A DNA stretch of 64,000 nt from the NCBI GenBank assembly GCA_965658745.1, contig CBFHTK010000013.1, forward strand, positions 1 to 64,000, written 5' to 3'. This DNA comes from JAHDFB01 sp965658745 (GTDB lineage Bacteria; Bacteroidota; Bacteroidia; Chitinophagales; Saprospiraceae). Within the stretch, counting starts at the first letter, position 1. Each line of letters starts with the position of its first letter. The position numbers and the translations under genes are program-made. This document shows, in pieces, positions 44,726 to 53,429 of the stretch. Under the pieces are notes generated by a model, which did no database searches, had not been told where the DNA came from, and worked only from the letters and a program-made list of their open reading frames with translations.

Positions 44726-47596
44726 ATGAGTAATTTTCATTCTCACAAGGTGAAATTATTAGTTTATTTCATCCTTCTTTTCATGTGTTTCACTTTGACA
44801 GGTCAAAATGGACAATATCTTATTAGAAATTTTAGTCCGGAGGACTATCGAGCTGGAATACAGAACAACTCTTTCGCTCAAAATAGAAGTCTTTCAATTT
44901 TTGTGGCCAATAACCTCGGAATTTTAGAGTTCGATGGCACAGAATGGAAAGTACACAGAGTGAACTCAGGCAAAAAGGAACGCTCATTATTGTTCGATGA
45001 TACAAGTAATCGACTCTTTTTTGGATCACAAGGTGACTTTGGTTATTTCGAGAATGACTGGGAATATCGCTCACTAACAGAGCTCTTACCTAAGCAACTC
45101 CGTGATTTTGATGAAGTATGGGACGTCTTTTACCTTGATGGGCAAGTTTACTTTTGTACATTTCAAGGTATTTTTCAGTTCGATGGTGATTCCCTTACTC
45201 CGATAACCCTACCCTCAGGCTTGCGAAAGAGTTTTTTGGTAAACAATCAACTTTTTGTTCAATCGAACGAAAGTCATATCTACCGACTCAAAGGAAATAC
45301 TCTGGAACTACATCAAAAGCTTGAAAAACCAAGTGAAATTATTAACGGTATTGTAGAAAGAAATCGCGAATTGATCCTGTTCAGTCAATCTGGCAACATA
45401 TACTCGGAGAGTAGTTCAATTGATATCGACTTTTTGAATAAACTACAAAGGAATCTAGTTGGCCAATACATTAATCACGTGCAAGAATTATCAGATGGAA
45501 GAATTGCTATTTCTACGCAAACCTCGGGAATCTATATCGCAGATTGGAAAAGTCGTCAGATTATAAAATTGTCTAAATCTGACGGTTTACAGAGTGATGT
45601 GTGCCTCAAAACATTTGAAGATTTCAACGGTAACTTGTGGATAGGTATGCAAAATGGAATTTCGATAGTTGATTTACATTCCTCAGTTCGTTTGGTTAAT
45701 GAAAAGAACGGCTTAGATGGGAGTGGCTATGACTATTTAGAAGATGGTAAATACACTTATTACACAACGTCCACAGGATTGTTCATTAAGGAAAATGATG
45801 AAGAGAAAGCAAAGCTAATTCCATCAACTGAAGGACCCTCCTACAGTATTAAAAAACTAAGAAATGACGTCTATGTTTGTAACCAGTCAGGACTTCTCTT
45901 GGCCGATGGAGAGAAAGTAAAGCAAATAGCTTCAATAGAAGGTCTATGGGACATTAAGCCACTGACACAAAATCCAAATTATCTCATAGGTGGTACTTAC
46001 AAGGGGTTACACGTTTTTAAGTGGGTTGACGACAAGCTTGTTCATTTAGGGAAAATTGAAGGATTTAACGAATCAAGTAGATTCTTCGAAGAAGATGATA
46101 AAGGAACTCTATGGGTAAGTCAGTTTTATAAAGGCCTATATAATCTAAAAGTAGATTTGGACAATCTAAAACTGTTATCAAAAACAGAAATCGATTCAAC
46201 CAATAATCTACCTTTAAGCGAAGTAATTGTTAAGAAAATCCAAGGAGAAATATACGTAGCTTCGAAAAAAGGACTTTATGTCCTCGACCAACAAAATAGC
46301 GTTCTCAAAGACTCTCATCTATTTGAAAGTCAGCTAGAGAATCGACAAGTTCACCTAATTGATGAAGATGCCTATAATAACATACATGTGTTTACGGATG
46401 ATTTCATAGGATATTTCAAAAGGATAAGTAACAACAATTACAAGTTTCAAAACTCATCCCTATCACCATTGCGATATTCCATGAATAACGACCTTTTGAA
46501 TTTTTCCAAGACTATGACAAAGGGAGTAAGCTATGCTGCAAATGAGGGGTTTATAAGATACTACCCAGAAGAGGAAAATCAAATCATTCAAACATATCCT
46601 TTATACGTAAAGTGGGTGAAAACTTCCTCTGAGAATGACTTCTTATACAAAAAGGAAGTATTTGGTGAGGAATCCAATACAGCAATAGAACTAGATGTCC
46701 CCCCAAATGCCAATTTGATACAATTGGCAGTTGCCTTTCCTGCCTTCAACCTAGGCAATGGCAATGAATTCCGTTTCCAACTAGAAGGATTTGATAAGGA
46801 GTTCGGACCGTGGGAAAATACACCTTATAAGACTTATACTAACCTTGAGCCTGGTTCATACAAGTTCAGATTTGAAAGTAGAGACCGAATGGGACGAACG
46901 ATTTCTGGAAAATCAATATCTATTGAAGTACTAGCTTCATTTTATGCAACAACTTTTGCAAAATACATATATGCTCTACTTGCTTTGGTTGCACTATATC
47001 TACTATATCATTACATTTCAAGGTGGTTTAGTCGCAAAAACGTTGAATTTGAAAAATCAAAAGTGCAACTTGCCCGAAGCAAGGAGGAAGAAATATCTCG
47101 CTTAGAATCTAAAAAAGAAGATGAAGTACGTCAATTACAATTAGAAAAAGTACAAAATGAACTTAACTTTTTGAACCAAGCACTTTCAGGGTCGACTATG
47201 AATCTTGTAGTAAAGAACGAGCTTATTGAAAAAATCAAATCTCGGTTAGAAAATCTTAATGAAAGCGGTATAAATGAAAAAACTAAAAAGTCGCTCAATT
47301 TGATAATACTAGATATAGAAAGGTCTCTGAGAGTACAAGATGACTGGGTTCAGTTTGAAAGTCAGTTCAACAAAGTTCACGGAGACTTCTTGGATCGCCT
47401 CAGAAGCCGCTTTAAGGATTTATCTCCAAATGATCAAAAGCTTTGCACGTTCCTTCGACTTAATCTTAGCACTAAAGAAATTGCTAGTCTGATGAATATT
47501 TCAAAACGTGGTGTTGAAATTGGTAGGTTCAGATTGAGAAAAAAGCTAAACTTGCAGAAAGGTCAAAATCTAGCAAAGTTTATCTTAGATTATTGA
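44726..47596 (+). CDS. Membrane-bound one-component regulator: beta-propeller sensor, Y_Y_Y domain, LuxR-type HTH
   Basis: Signal peptide, then two-component-regulator propeller repeats (GNLWIGMQNGIS and related) to about residue 640. A triple-tyrosine domain follows, ending YKTYTNLEPGSYKFRFESRD, then one membrane helix (about 748-768), a coiled coil rich in Glu/Lys, and a C-terminal LuxR-like helix-turn-helix (about 900-950: STKEIASLMNISKRGVEI). There is no histidine kinase or receiver, so it differs from hybrid two-component systems of SusCD loci. Divergent from the glucan operon, it is the obvious candidate for sensing glucan products in the periplasm and switching that operon. Confidence 0.85.
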   Translation: MSNFHSHKVKLLVYFILLFMCFTLTGQNGQYLIRNFSPEDYRAGIQNNSFAQNRSLSIFVANNLGILEFDGTEWKVHRVNSGKKERSLLFDDTSNRLFFGSQGDFGYFENDWEYRSLTELLPKQLRDFDEVWDVFYLDGQVYFCTFQGIFQFDGDSLTPITLPSGLRKSFLVNNQLFVQSNESHIYRLKGNTLELHQKLEKPSEIINGIVERNRELILFSQSGNIYSESSSIDIDFLNKLQRNLVGQYINHVQELSDGRIAISTQTSGIYIADWKSRQIIKLSKSDGLQSDVCLKTFEDFNGNLWIGMQNGISIVDLHSSVRLVNEKNGLDGSGYDYLEDGKYTYYTTSTGLFIKENDEEKAKLIPSTEGPSYSIKKLRNDVYVCNQSGLLLADGEKVKQIASIEGLWDIKPLTQNPNYLIGGTYKGLHVFKWVDDKLVHLGKIEGFNESSRFFEEDDKGTLWVSQFYKGLYNLKVDLDNLKLLSKTEIDSTNNLPLSEVIVKKIQGEIYVASKKGLYVLDQQNSVLKDSHLFESQLENRQVHLIDEDAYNNIHVFTDDFIGYFKRISNNNYKFQNSSLSPLRYSMNNDLLNFSKTMTKGVSYAANEGFIRYYPEEENQIIQTYPLYVKWVKTSSENDFLYKKEVFGEESNTAIELDVPPNANLIQLAVAFPAFNLGNGNEFRFQLEGFDKEFGPWENTPYKTYTNLEPGSYKFRFESRDRMGRTISGKSISIEVLASFYATTFAKYIYALLALVALYLLYHYISRWFSRKNVEFEKSKVQLARSKEEEISRLESKKEDEVRQLQLEKVQNELNFLNQALSGSTMNLVVKNELIEKIKSRLENLNESGINEKTKKSLNLIILDIERSLRVQDDWVQFESQFNKVHGDFLDRLRSRFKDLSPNDQKLCTFLRLNLSTKEIASLMNISKRGVEIGRFRLRKKLNLQKGQNLAKFILDY

Positions 47597-47683
47597 CAAG
47601 GATAAACACTTTACCTTTGGAAACATCCGTTTGAACCTTTGCTTTCTATATTCACAAAATTTTGCTAACTATCTAGATTCAGA

Positions 47684-48448
47684 ATGAAAAAGCTTATTCT
47701 ATTAATTCTTCTCCTACCGACTTTTCTCATTGGTCAAATAAACGAGAGTGACACACTAGACGTAAAAGCTGGTTTATCTATATCTGGACTCTATCAAGGT
47801 GGTAATGTCGAAACTCTGATCTTTAGAGCCAAGACAGACTTAAGTCTTAGAACAGGAAAGAACTTCGTATTTAAAAACCAGAATTCGTACGTCTATCAGG
47901 AATTTGGAAATGTGAAAGCTGATGAAGATATACTCAGTCTTAACTTTCTATATCTAAATCCTGAGAAAAGAATCTATCCCTTCGTATTAGGTTTTGTTAG
48001 TACAAATTTTAGGAGAGAAATAGACCTAAGGTATTTGCTAGGCACTGGAGTCACTATTCAAATAATCAACATTGAAGACTATTGGCTTAAGGTTTCGCTT
48101 TCAAGCGAATATGAGCGCACAAATTTTAAAAGAGCTAATTTCAGCTTCGAGGAGTATAATGGTGAAGAATCAATTAACACTTTTCGAGGTACAATATGGG
48201 TTAATGGTAAATATCATTTAATCAAAGACAAGATGATTTTGCTACATGAAAGTTATTTTCAACCATCTCTTCAAAAATCAAATAATTATCGTTGGCAGGC
48301 AGATGTTGGACTAGAACTACCACTTTCAAAGTTTCTAAATTTCAAGATTAGTTACCGTCACACATTTGAAAGTATAGTTATTGAAAATCAACAACAACAA
48401 GATCGCTTTTTAACATTCGGTTTCACATTGAAAAGCTATTCATCTTAG
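47684..48448 (+). CDS. DUF481 family outer-membrane protein
   Basis: 254 residues with a signal peptide (LLPTFLIGQ). The repeated aromatic strands, the GNVETLIFRAKTDLSLRTGKN opening and the closing FKISYRHTFESIV...FLTFGFTLKS are typical of DUF481 (YdiY-like) beta-barrels. Function in the family is poorly known. It follows the regulator gene by 87 bases in the same direction and may be co-transcribed with it, which would tie it to glucan use, but this is inference only. Confidence 0.78.
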   Translation: MKKLILLILLLPTFLIGQINESDTLDVKAGLSISGLYQGGNVETLIFRAKTDLSLRTGKNFVFKNQNSYVYQEFGNVKADEDILSLNFLYLNPEKRIYPFVLGFVSTNFRREIDLRYLLGTGVTIQIINIEDYWLKVSLSSEYERTNFKRANFSFEEYNGEESINTFRGTIWVNGKYHLIKDKMILLHESYFQPSLQKSNNYRWQADVGLELPLSKFLNFKISYRHTFESIVIENQQQQDRFLTFGFTLKSYSS

Positions 48449-48534
48449 AACTAGAAAGCACTGAGAGGGTGTCAAAAGATAGTCTAGATTATTTATCCAA
48501 GACTTCAAAAGTTTGACTTATTGCAAGTACATTT

Positions 48535-49113
48535 TTACCCTTTAAAACCATTTTTGGATAGGATTTTAAAATACCATTTATTTGAAATTTCACCTCTACC
48601 GTAGTATTCTTTAACTTCTTCAATACTTCCTTTTTTGCCATAATCTATAGTAGTTAGAAGAATTCCATTTTCATCGTAGCATTTCCATTTACCAACTTTG
48701 ATTCTCCAATCTTTATAAGTTCCTTCGGCTTTCAGAATTCCGTTTTCATAGAACTTTTGTATCGGACCTTCGACTAGATTTCTATTATAATTTCCAATTT
48801 CTTTATAATTTCCATTCTCGTAGTAGTTGATCCATATCCCCTCTCCTATCCCGTTCACATACTGTTGCCAAGATGAATAATTTCCGTTGGGGTACTTTGC
48901 AAATAATACTCCAGAGAAAGGCATATCCTCTCCCTTCTTGTAATATCTATAAACACCATCTATATTTTTGCCAGCAGCATCTGTCATAGAAATTTCCTGC
49001 CGTGTTTCTGTATCATTCATGGAGATAGTAACTTGAGTAGAAACTACTGACGGAAATGAAAAACTAAACAAGATACAGAGCAATAAAAACGGTGAGTTTT
49101 CAGTACTTTTCAT
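48535..49113 (-). CDS. MORN-variant repeat protein (YwqK-like), secreted
   Basis: 192 residues with an N-terminal signal-like helix. The rest is built of MORN_2 repeats: GIWINYYENGNYKEIG, GPIQKFYENGILKAEG, GKWKCYDENGILLT. Such proteins are common in Bacteroidota, often annotated as YwqK family antitoxins without support; a protein-protein or envelope contact role is more likely. It stands alone, convergent with the DUF481 gene. Confidence 0.72.
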   Translation of the reverse strand: MKSTENSPFLLLCILFSFSFPSVVSTQVTISMNDTETRQEISMTDAAGKNIDGVYRYYKKGEDMPFSGVLFAKYPNGNYSSWQQYVNGIGEGIWINYYENGNYKEIGNYNRNLVEGPIQKFYENGILKAEGTYKDWRIKVGKWKCYDENGILLTTIDYGKKGSIEEVKEYYGRGEISNKWYFKILSKNGFKG

Positions 49114-49316
49114 ATGTCTACTATTTTTGGATAAAAGCTCAAACTATCGGGCTCTTGAAGAAGTTTTCTGAATTTTGAAATAAATACCTCTTGACTTTGT
49201 CCAAAGTTAGCTTTCTAGAATGGCTAAATAAATATGAAGAATAGGAAACTCGTACGCATCATTATTCTCTGTTTTAATTAATTGGCTAATAGTTCCGCTA
49301 TTCTCTCTCTTTCTAG

Positions 49317-50213
49317 CTAAGTAGCATTGCTTTCAAATTTGTTATGAATCAAAAGGATTAAAAATCCGAATAATACAGCACCTACAATCAGAGCATTATT
49401 AACAATCCCTTCGGTGGAAAATGAGATCTTAATCAGAATAGTAGAAATGACAAAACCTGAATTTCTAATTATCTTATGAAATTTATCTGAATAAAAAAAA
49501 GAAGCAAGTAACAAAAGAACATCAACAATAATGAGAACAGTAAAGAACTCATCAAAAAATACACTGTTTATATTCTTAAACGCTGCCACGCCGTTTGCAG
49601 AATCACTTATAGCAGTATTTGCCCAAACTACAAATGTATAAATAGCAACTGAAACTAGAATTGGAACTAGCAGAATGGCAATTGCTTTTTTCAATAAAAT
49701 GAAAGTATGAATCTTTTTTCCTGGTTTTTGATCAACTTTATTAATTATAGTATTTCTCTTTTTTATGTTCTGATAGAAGAAGACAATTATTAGAAATAGC
49801 GCTAACGAGGTCATTGCATCGTAGGTGAATTGCAAATCACTTTGTGATTGGAACCATTGCGAGGTAAGTTCCAGATTGGCAATATCCTTAAATATTCTCC
49901 TAATAACGATCAGAGTAATGATTTCGTATTGCTTTCCGATGTAGGAAGAAATTGATTTAGGTAGAAAAAATATGAGAAGATAAACTTCATATACTAGTAT
50001 GAACGAGAAAGGTGTGTAAATTGCAGCAATTGGATTCTTTAATAATTTGGATTCAATTTCGATAAAATCAAAATTCGTTAGTGCTATTAGTAATAAGTGA
50101 ATCAAATAACTAATAATAGCGATTGCGAGAATAGCTCGCTCGCCTTTCTCTTTAACTCGTTCAGATAGTAATTTATTAAAAGCCTTGTTTATAAACTGTT
50201 CTTTATTCATCAT
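49317..50213 (-). CDS. Polytopic membrane protein of unknown function
   Basis: 298 residues with about seven hydrophobic helices, for example LAIAIISYLIHLLLIAL near residue 30, SLALFLIIVFFYQNI near 140 and LIIVDVLLLLASFFY near 230. Basic loops KKRNTIINKVDQKPGKKIH alternate with them. No motif I recognise. ATG start at 50213 (MMNKEQF). Coding quality looks genuine. Nothing in the neighbourhood suggests a function. Confidence 0.6.
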   Translation of the reverse strand: MMNKEQFINKAFNKLLSERVKEKGERAILAIAIISYLIHLLLIALTNFDFIEIESKLLKNPIAAIYTPFSFILVYEVYLLIFFLPKSISSYIGKQYEIITLIVIRRIFKDIANLELTSQWFQSQSDLQFTYDAMTSLALFLIIVFFYQNIKKRNTIINKVDQKPGKKIHTFILLKKAIAILLVPILVSVAIYTFVVWANTAISDSANGVAAFKNINSVFFDEFFTVLIIVDVLLLLASFFYSDKFHKIIRNSGFVISTILIKISFSTEGIVNNALIVGAVLFGFLILLIHNKFESNAT

Positions 50214-50773
50214 TCCTTCTTTACTTTTCCAATCTTCTAATCTCGATCATTGCAGTTGACAGCGTTGACATAGTTACACATACTTTCGTCTTTAGGAACT
50301 TTGTAAGATTTCTTTTGGCTAATAAGCATATTAAATACTATTGCCAAGTGGACTTCCTCACAGAAATAAACAGTAACGCATATTGGGCTACATAAAGATA
50401 CTATGATTTGTTAATAAATGCTTACGTTGGTGACATATTTGCCAATGCTAGTTGAATTCTAACCTTATTACACCATTGCCTTTACCAATTGAATTACAAG
50501 TGTAAAACCAAAATACCATTGCTGCAAATCAAAGATAAGAAGTACCCGCAGATCATGCATGCAAGTTTGTCTTATTTACTGATTGCCTAAATATCAATAT
50601 TATATCCCCTACTAAAAATAAGAGCATCTCAGAATATGTAAGGTCGGAAGAATAGAACACTAAGTGAAACCATAATTGCAATAAGTAGTGTTGCTCTCTG
50701 TTTTTCTATTCTTGATTAAACACCAAGGTGAGTTTAGACGTAGGTGGGGAGCATAGTGTACTTACTTGCCGAT
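50214..50773. other. 560-bp gene-free region
   Basis: No gene, tRNA or mobile element is seen. It contains a near-tandem repeat GTTGACA at 50255-50261 and 50264-50270, just upstream of the membrane protein gene on the minus strand, which might be an operator. Confidence 0.45.
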
Positions 50774-51568
50774 TTATGCAACGACACCTGCTGGCTTCCT
50801 TTGTTTGATGTCATCAGTAATTTCATTCCATAAATCAATCCTTTTTTGTAAGGCTTCTACCGAAATCTGAATAACATCGTTCCATTTATTTTCATCATCT
50901 CCACAAAGTTCAGAAATCATTTCAAGTGATAAAGGTCCATGTTCATCCCCGTCTAATTCAATGTGTCTTTCTAAATAGTAGCTAAGTTTTGGGAATTTAT
51001 TTTTATGATTATGATTTGATTTATCTATAATAGCAAAGAACATGTCAGGGATAAGGTCTTCTCTTCCGAAAGTAAATGCCGCTGCTATTTTGTGCACTTC
51101 ATTAGTTTCGATTGTTTTGTACGTGAATTTCAAAAATTCCTTTTCGGCTTTTTTTAAGTTAGAACTTTGTATCTTCCCAACAATATCCTTTTCTAAATGT
51201 GTTGAGTTAACAAAATTTACTATTTTTTCCGTATCAGCTCCAACTTCATTCATTGCTTCAATATACATTTCGAAATGACTTTTTGGCACTCCTAATTCAT
51301 TTACATCAGTTTCTTCACCCAAAACAATTTCATTAATAAATCTTGCTGTTTTTGCATTGTTAGAAGGCTTCCACGGTATCGAAATGCAAGTTAGTCGTTG
51401 TTGAAGTGCTTTCAAGAGAGACATGAAATCCCAAACTGCATACACATGTTTTTCCATGAAAACCTTTATATCTTGTACTTCTGACAAATGATAATAAAGT
51501 TCATGATTTTTTAAGTTTTCTCTCAATTCTGAGATGTGATCCTCTATTTGCTCAATTTTGTTCATCAA
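50774..51568 (-). CDS. DUF3050 family, haem oxygenase-like fold protein
   Basis: 264 residues, cytosolic. Matches the DUF3050 pattern: HVYAVWDFMSLLKALQQRLT near residue 40, EIVLGEETD, then FGREDLIPDMF and YYLERHIELDGDEHGPLS, which supply His and Glu residues of a haem oxygenase/TENA-like di-metal or haem pocket. The reaction is unknown; related folds act in cofactor synthesis and oxidative decarboxylation. Single gene with no informative neighbours. Confidence 0.75.
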   Translation of the reverse strand: MMNKIEQIEDHISELRENLKNHELYYHLSEVQDIKVFMEKHVYAVWDFMSLLKALQQRLTCISIPWKPSNNAKTARFINEIVLGEETDVNELGVPKSHFEMYIEAMNEVGADTEKIVNFVNSTHLEKDIVGKIQSSNLKKAEKEFLKFTYKTIETNEVHKIAAAFTFGREDLIPDMFFAIIDKSNHNHKNKFPKLSYYLERHIELDGDEHGPLSLEMISELCGDDENKWNDVIQISVEALQKRIDLWNEITDDIKQRKPAGVVA

Positions 51569-51784
51569 AAATCTATTTTGTTAAAGTATACCTCCTTAAC
51601 AAACTTTACGCAAAATTGATCACAATTTTCTCATTTTTCATTACTTGCAGAGAACGTTCGGGCTAAATTGCGTTTTAATGCAATTTAGGTGTTGTTTTCT
51701 ACTGGCTTATATTTCCTAATATAAAGGTTAACCCTCCTTTTGCTACAAGACCCGTGTCCAATTGTTCTCCTAGAGAATTAGAAT

Positions 51785-52423
51785 TTAAATCTTACCAAAT
51801 CTATAATTTACACTTACTTGACAAAGTACACTTATCAGCTCTAGATTTCCGAATAACGCACTGTTAATTGGAGAAGATGTATTTACAGAGTAATCATAAT
51901 AAGTTACTTTACTCCAATAAGACGAGGGGATGGAACTGCCAAGACCAGCTGTGACCGCAAGACTTAACTTACTACTAAATTGTGTTTTGTACCCCATAAG
52001 CCCACCCAATGAAATCTTATGATTCCTTAAGGTCCTTCTTCTATTGTTACTTGTATAATAATCTTTTTGTTCAATCGTCCAGTTATTCTCGTTAATTATT
52101 GACTGAGCCTCCACCCAGTATCTAATATATCCACCATAGAATAAACCTGCATTGTTAAGTTTCTTTGCTGAATATCTTTTAATCATTGCATTAACATGAA
52201 AATTAACCTCTTTTTCTTCAATATCAGCATTAATAAGATAACTACTTATCTTTTTTTTGCAATAGGAACTTCCTAATTCAAATCCAATATACTCATTTGT
52301 AAAGTGCTCAATACCGGCACCCAATCGCCCTAAACTAGTAGCGTAAAGCTTTAGCTCTATCTGGGTATACCCTTTTATTCCTGTCAAAAGAAATATTATG
52401 CAAAGAAGATGTGCTGTTTTCAT
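51785..52423 (-). CDS. Hypothetical outer-membrane beta-barrel protein
   Basis: 212 residues with a signal peptide (MKTAHLLCIIFLLTGIKGYT) and alternating hydrophobic strands ending VNYRFGKI. Features GAGIEHFTNEYIGFELGSSY and LSLAVTAGLGSSIPS fit an eight-stranded OmpA/OmpW-size barrel, similar in look to DUF3575 proteins. Function unknown. It lies downstream of the lectin-like gene but is separated by over 80 bases with a repeat-rich stretch. Confidence 0.55.
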   Translation of the reverse strand: MKTAHLLCIIFLLTGIKGYTQIELKLYATSLGRLGAGIEHFTNEYIGFELGSSYCKKKISSYLINADIEEKEVNFHVNAMIKRYSAKKLNNAGLFYGGYIRYWVEAQSIINENNWTIEQKDYYTSNNRRRTLRNHKISLGGLMGYKTQFSSKLSLAVTAGLGSSIPSSYWSKVTYYDYSVNTSSPINSALFGNLELISVLCQVSVNYRFGKI

Positions 52424-52470
52424 GATTATTCTTTTTTAATAGAGTGCCATATAATTGAAAAAAAATCGAC

Positions 52471-52509
52471 CGCTTCGCGAATAAATTGTTAAATAGATAA
52501 ATTGTTAAA
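52471..52509 (-). repeat. Direct repeat plus GCGAAGC mini-hairpin at the 3' end of the lectin-like gene
   Basis: ATAAATTGTTAAA occurs at 52481-52493 and again at 52497-52509, three bases apart; the second copy overlaps the stop codon. Next, at 52471-52479, the minus strand reads CGCGAAGCG, containing the unusually stable GCGAAGC mini-hairpin, followed by a long T run on the minus strand. This can act as a weak terminator or as the downstream hairpin of a mutagenic-homing site. Confidence 0.6.
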
Positions 52510-53362
52510 AAGCCCTAACGGCACGAACACTAGCCGTGAGGACCTTATTGCTGCTGAACTGGAGTCCTTCGGCGAAGTAGTGCCTCCAAGCGAAGTCGTT
52601 ATTGACCTCGGTAGAACTCCAATAGTAGACACTAGCAAAACCGCTGCCTCCGTTTGCCCCTGCGGTGGCATCAATAGTTGCCTTGTTTTGATACATTAAA
52701 TTTAATTCTTCTTTTGAAGGAAGGTACCAATCGCCATAGGTTTTGCCACCTTCGGTTATTTGTAGCTCATTACAAATGCGAGCTGCGTAAGTGTTACCAT
52801 CATCACCTAAAGCTACTTGAGCGGCTATAATTATTGCCGTATTTGATTCTCCAGCAAATGGACCGTCTCCTTTTGCCTGTGTGGTACCTAAAGTTCCTGC
52901 ATACCATCTTACCCCTGTACTTTGGTCCTCTTTTGCAGCTACCAAACCATGTTGCCCGGTTTCGTCCACCCAAAAAACGATGCCTCCCTGGGCAAAGTCG
53001 CCTACAGAGTAAGTGACAGGTTCTTTTGCCATGGTTTTCCAGACATCATTTGGTGCATCGTAGTAGTAATAGCCTGTTGCGGTAATATTGGCTGTTTCTG
53101 ATACCGTGGAAGCGGTAGAGACATCATCGATATATACAATGGCGCCATCCTGGTCGGTGCCATAAGCTGCTATTTTAGCGTCTAACTGGTCAAGTGTAAG
53201 CGTTGGCCCTTGAATTGCGTCTGCGGTTGTTGTAGTTAAGGGGTCACCTTCTACTTGAAGGGTAGTTTTTGGGTCTGTAGTGCCAATACCTACTTGAGTC
53301 AATGATGAATTTAAGCCTGTTAATACCGTCATGAGGCTTAATAAAGCAATTTTTGTTTTCAT
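52505..53362 (-). CDS. Secreted DUF1566/C-type-lectin-like protein, candidate diversity-generating retroelement target
   Basis: 285 residues with a signal peptide, a QVGIGTTDPKTTLQVEG segment typical of surface fibre proteins, a spacer, and a C-terminal lectin-fold domain starting GGIVFWVDETGQHGLVAA. The last 45 residues read YYWSST-E-VNNDFAWRHYFAEG and then LQFSSNKV and VRAVRAF: the frame residues of known retroelement-varied DUF1566 proteins, whose templates carry Asn (AAC/AAT) codons. Here those sites are mainly NNC/NNT codons (gtc, gac, ttc, tac, ctc, agc), as adenine-specific mutagenesis gives. No reverse transcriptase or template lies in the window. Without retroelement activity it would be an ordinary surface lectin. 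Confidence 0.72.
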   Translation of the reverse strand: MKTKIALLSLMTVLTGLNSSLTQVGIGTTDPKTTLQVEGDPLTTTTADAIQGPTLTLDQLDAKIAAYGTDQDGAIVYIDDVSTASTVSETANITATGYYYYDAPNDVWKTMAKEPVTYSVGDFAQGGIVFWVDETGQHGLVAAKEDQSTGVRWYAGTLGTTQAKGDGPFAGESNTAIIIAAQVALGDDGNTYAARICNELQITEGGKTYGDWYLPSKEELNLMYQNKATIDATAGANGGSGFASVYYWSSTEVNNDFAWRHYFAEGLQFSSNKVLTASVRAVRAF

Positions 53363-53429
53363 TTTTGCTTAATTTAATCTGTTATAATGTTTTTCAATGA
53401 AAGCTAAGTTACTTGTAAACGACACTAAT

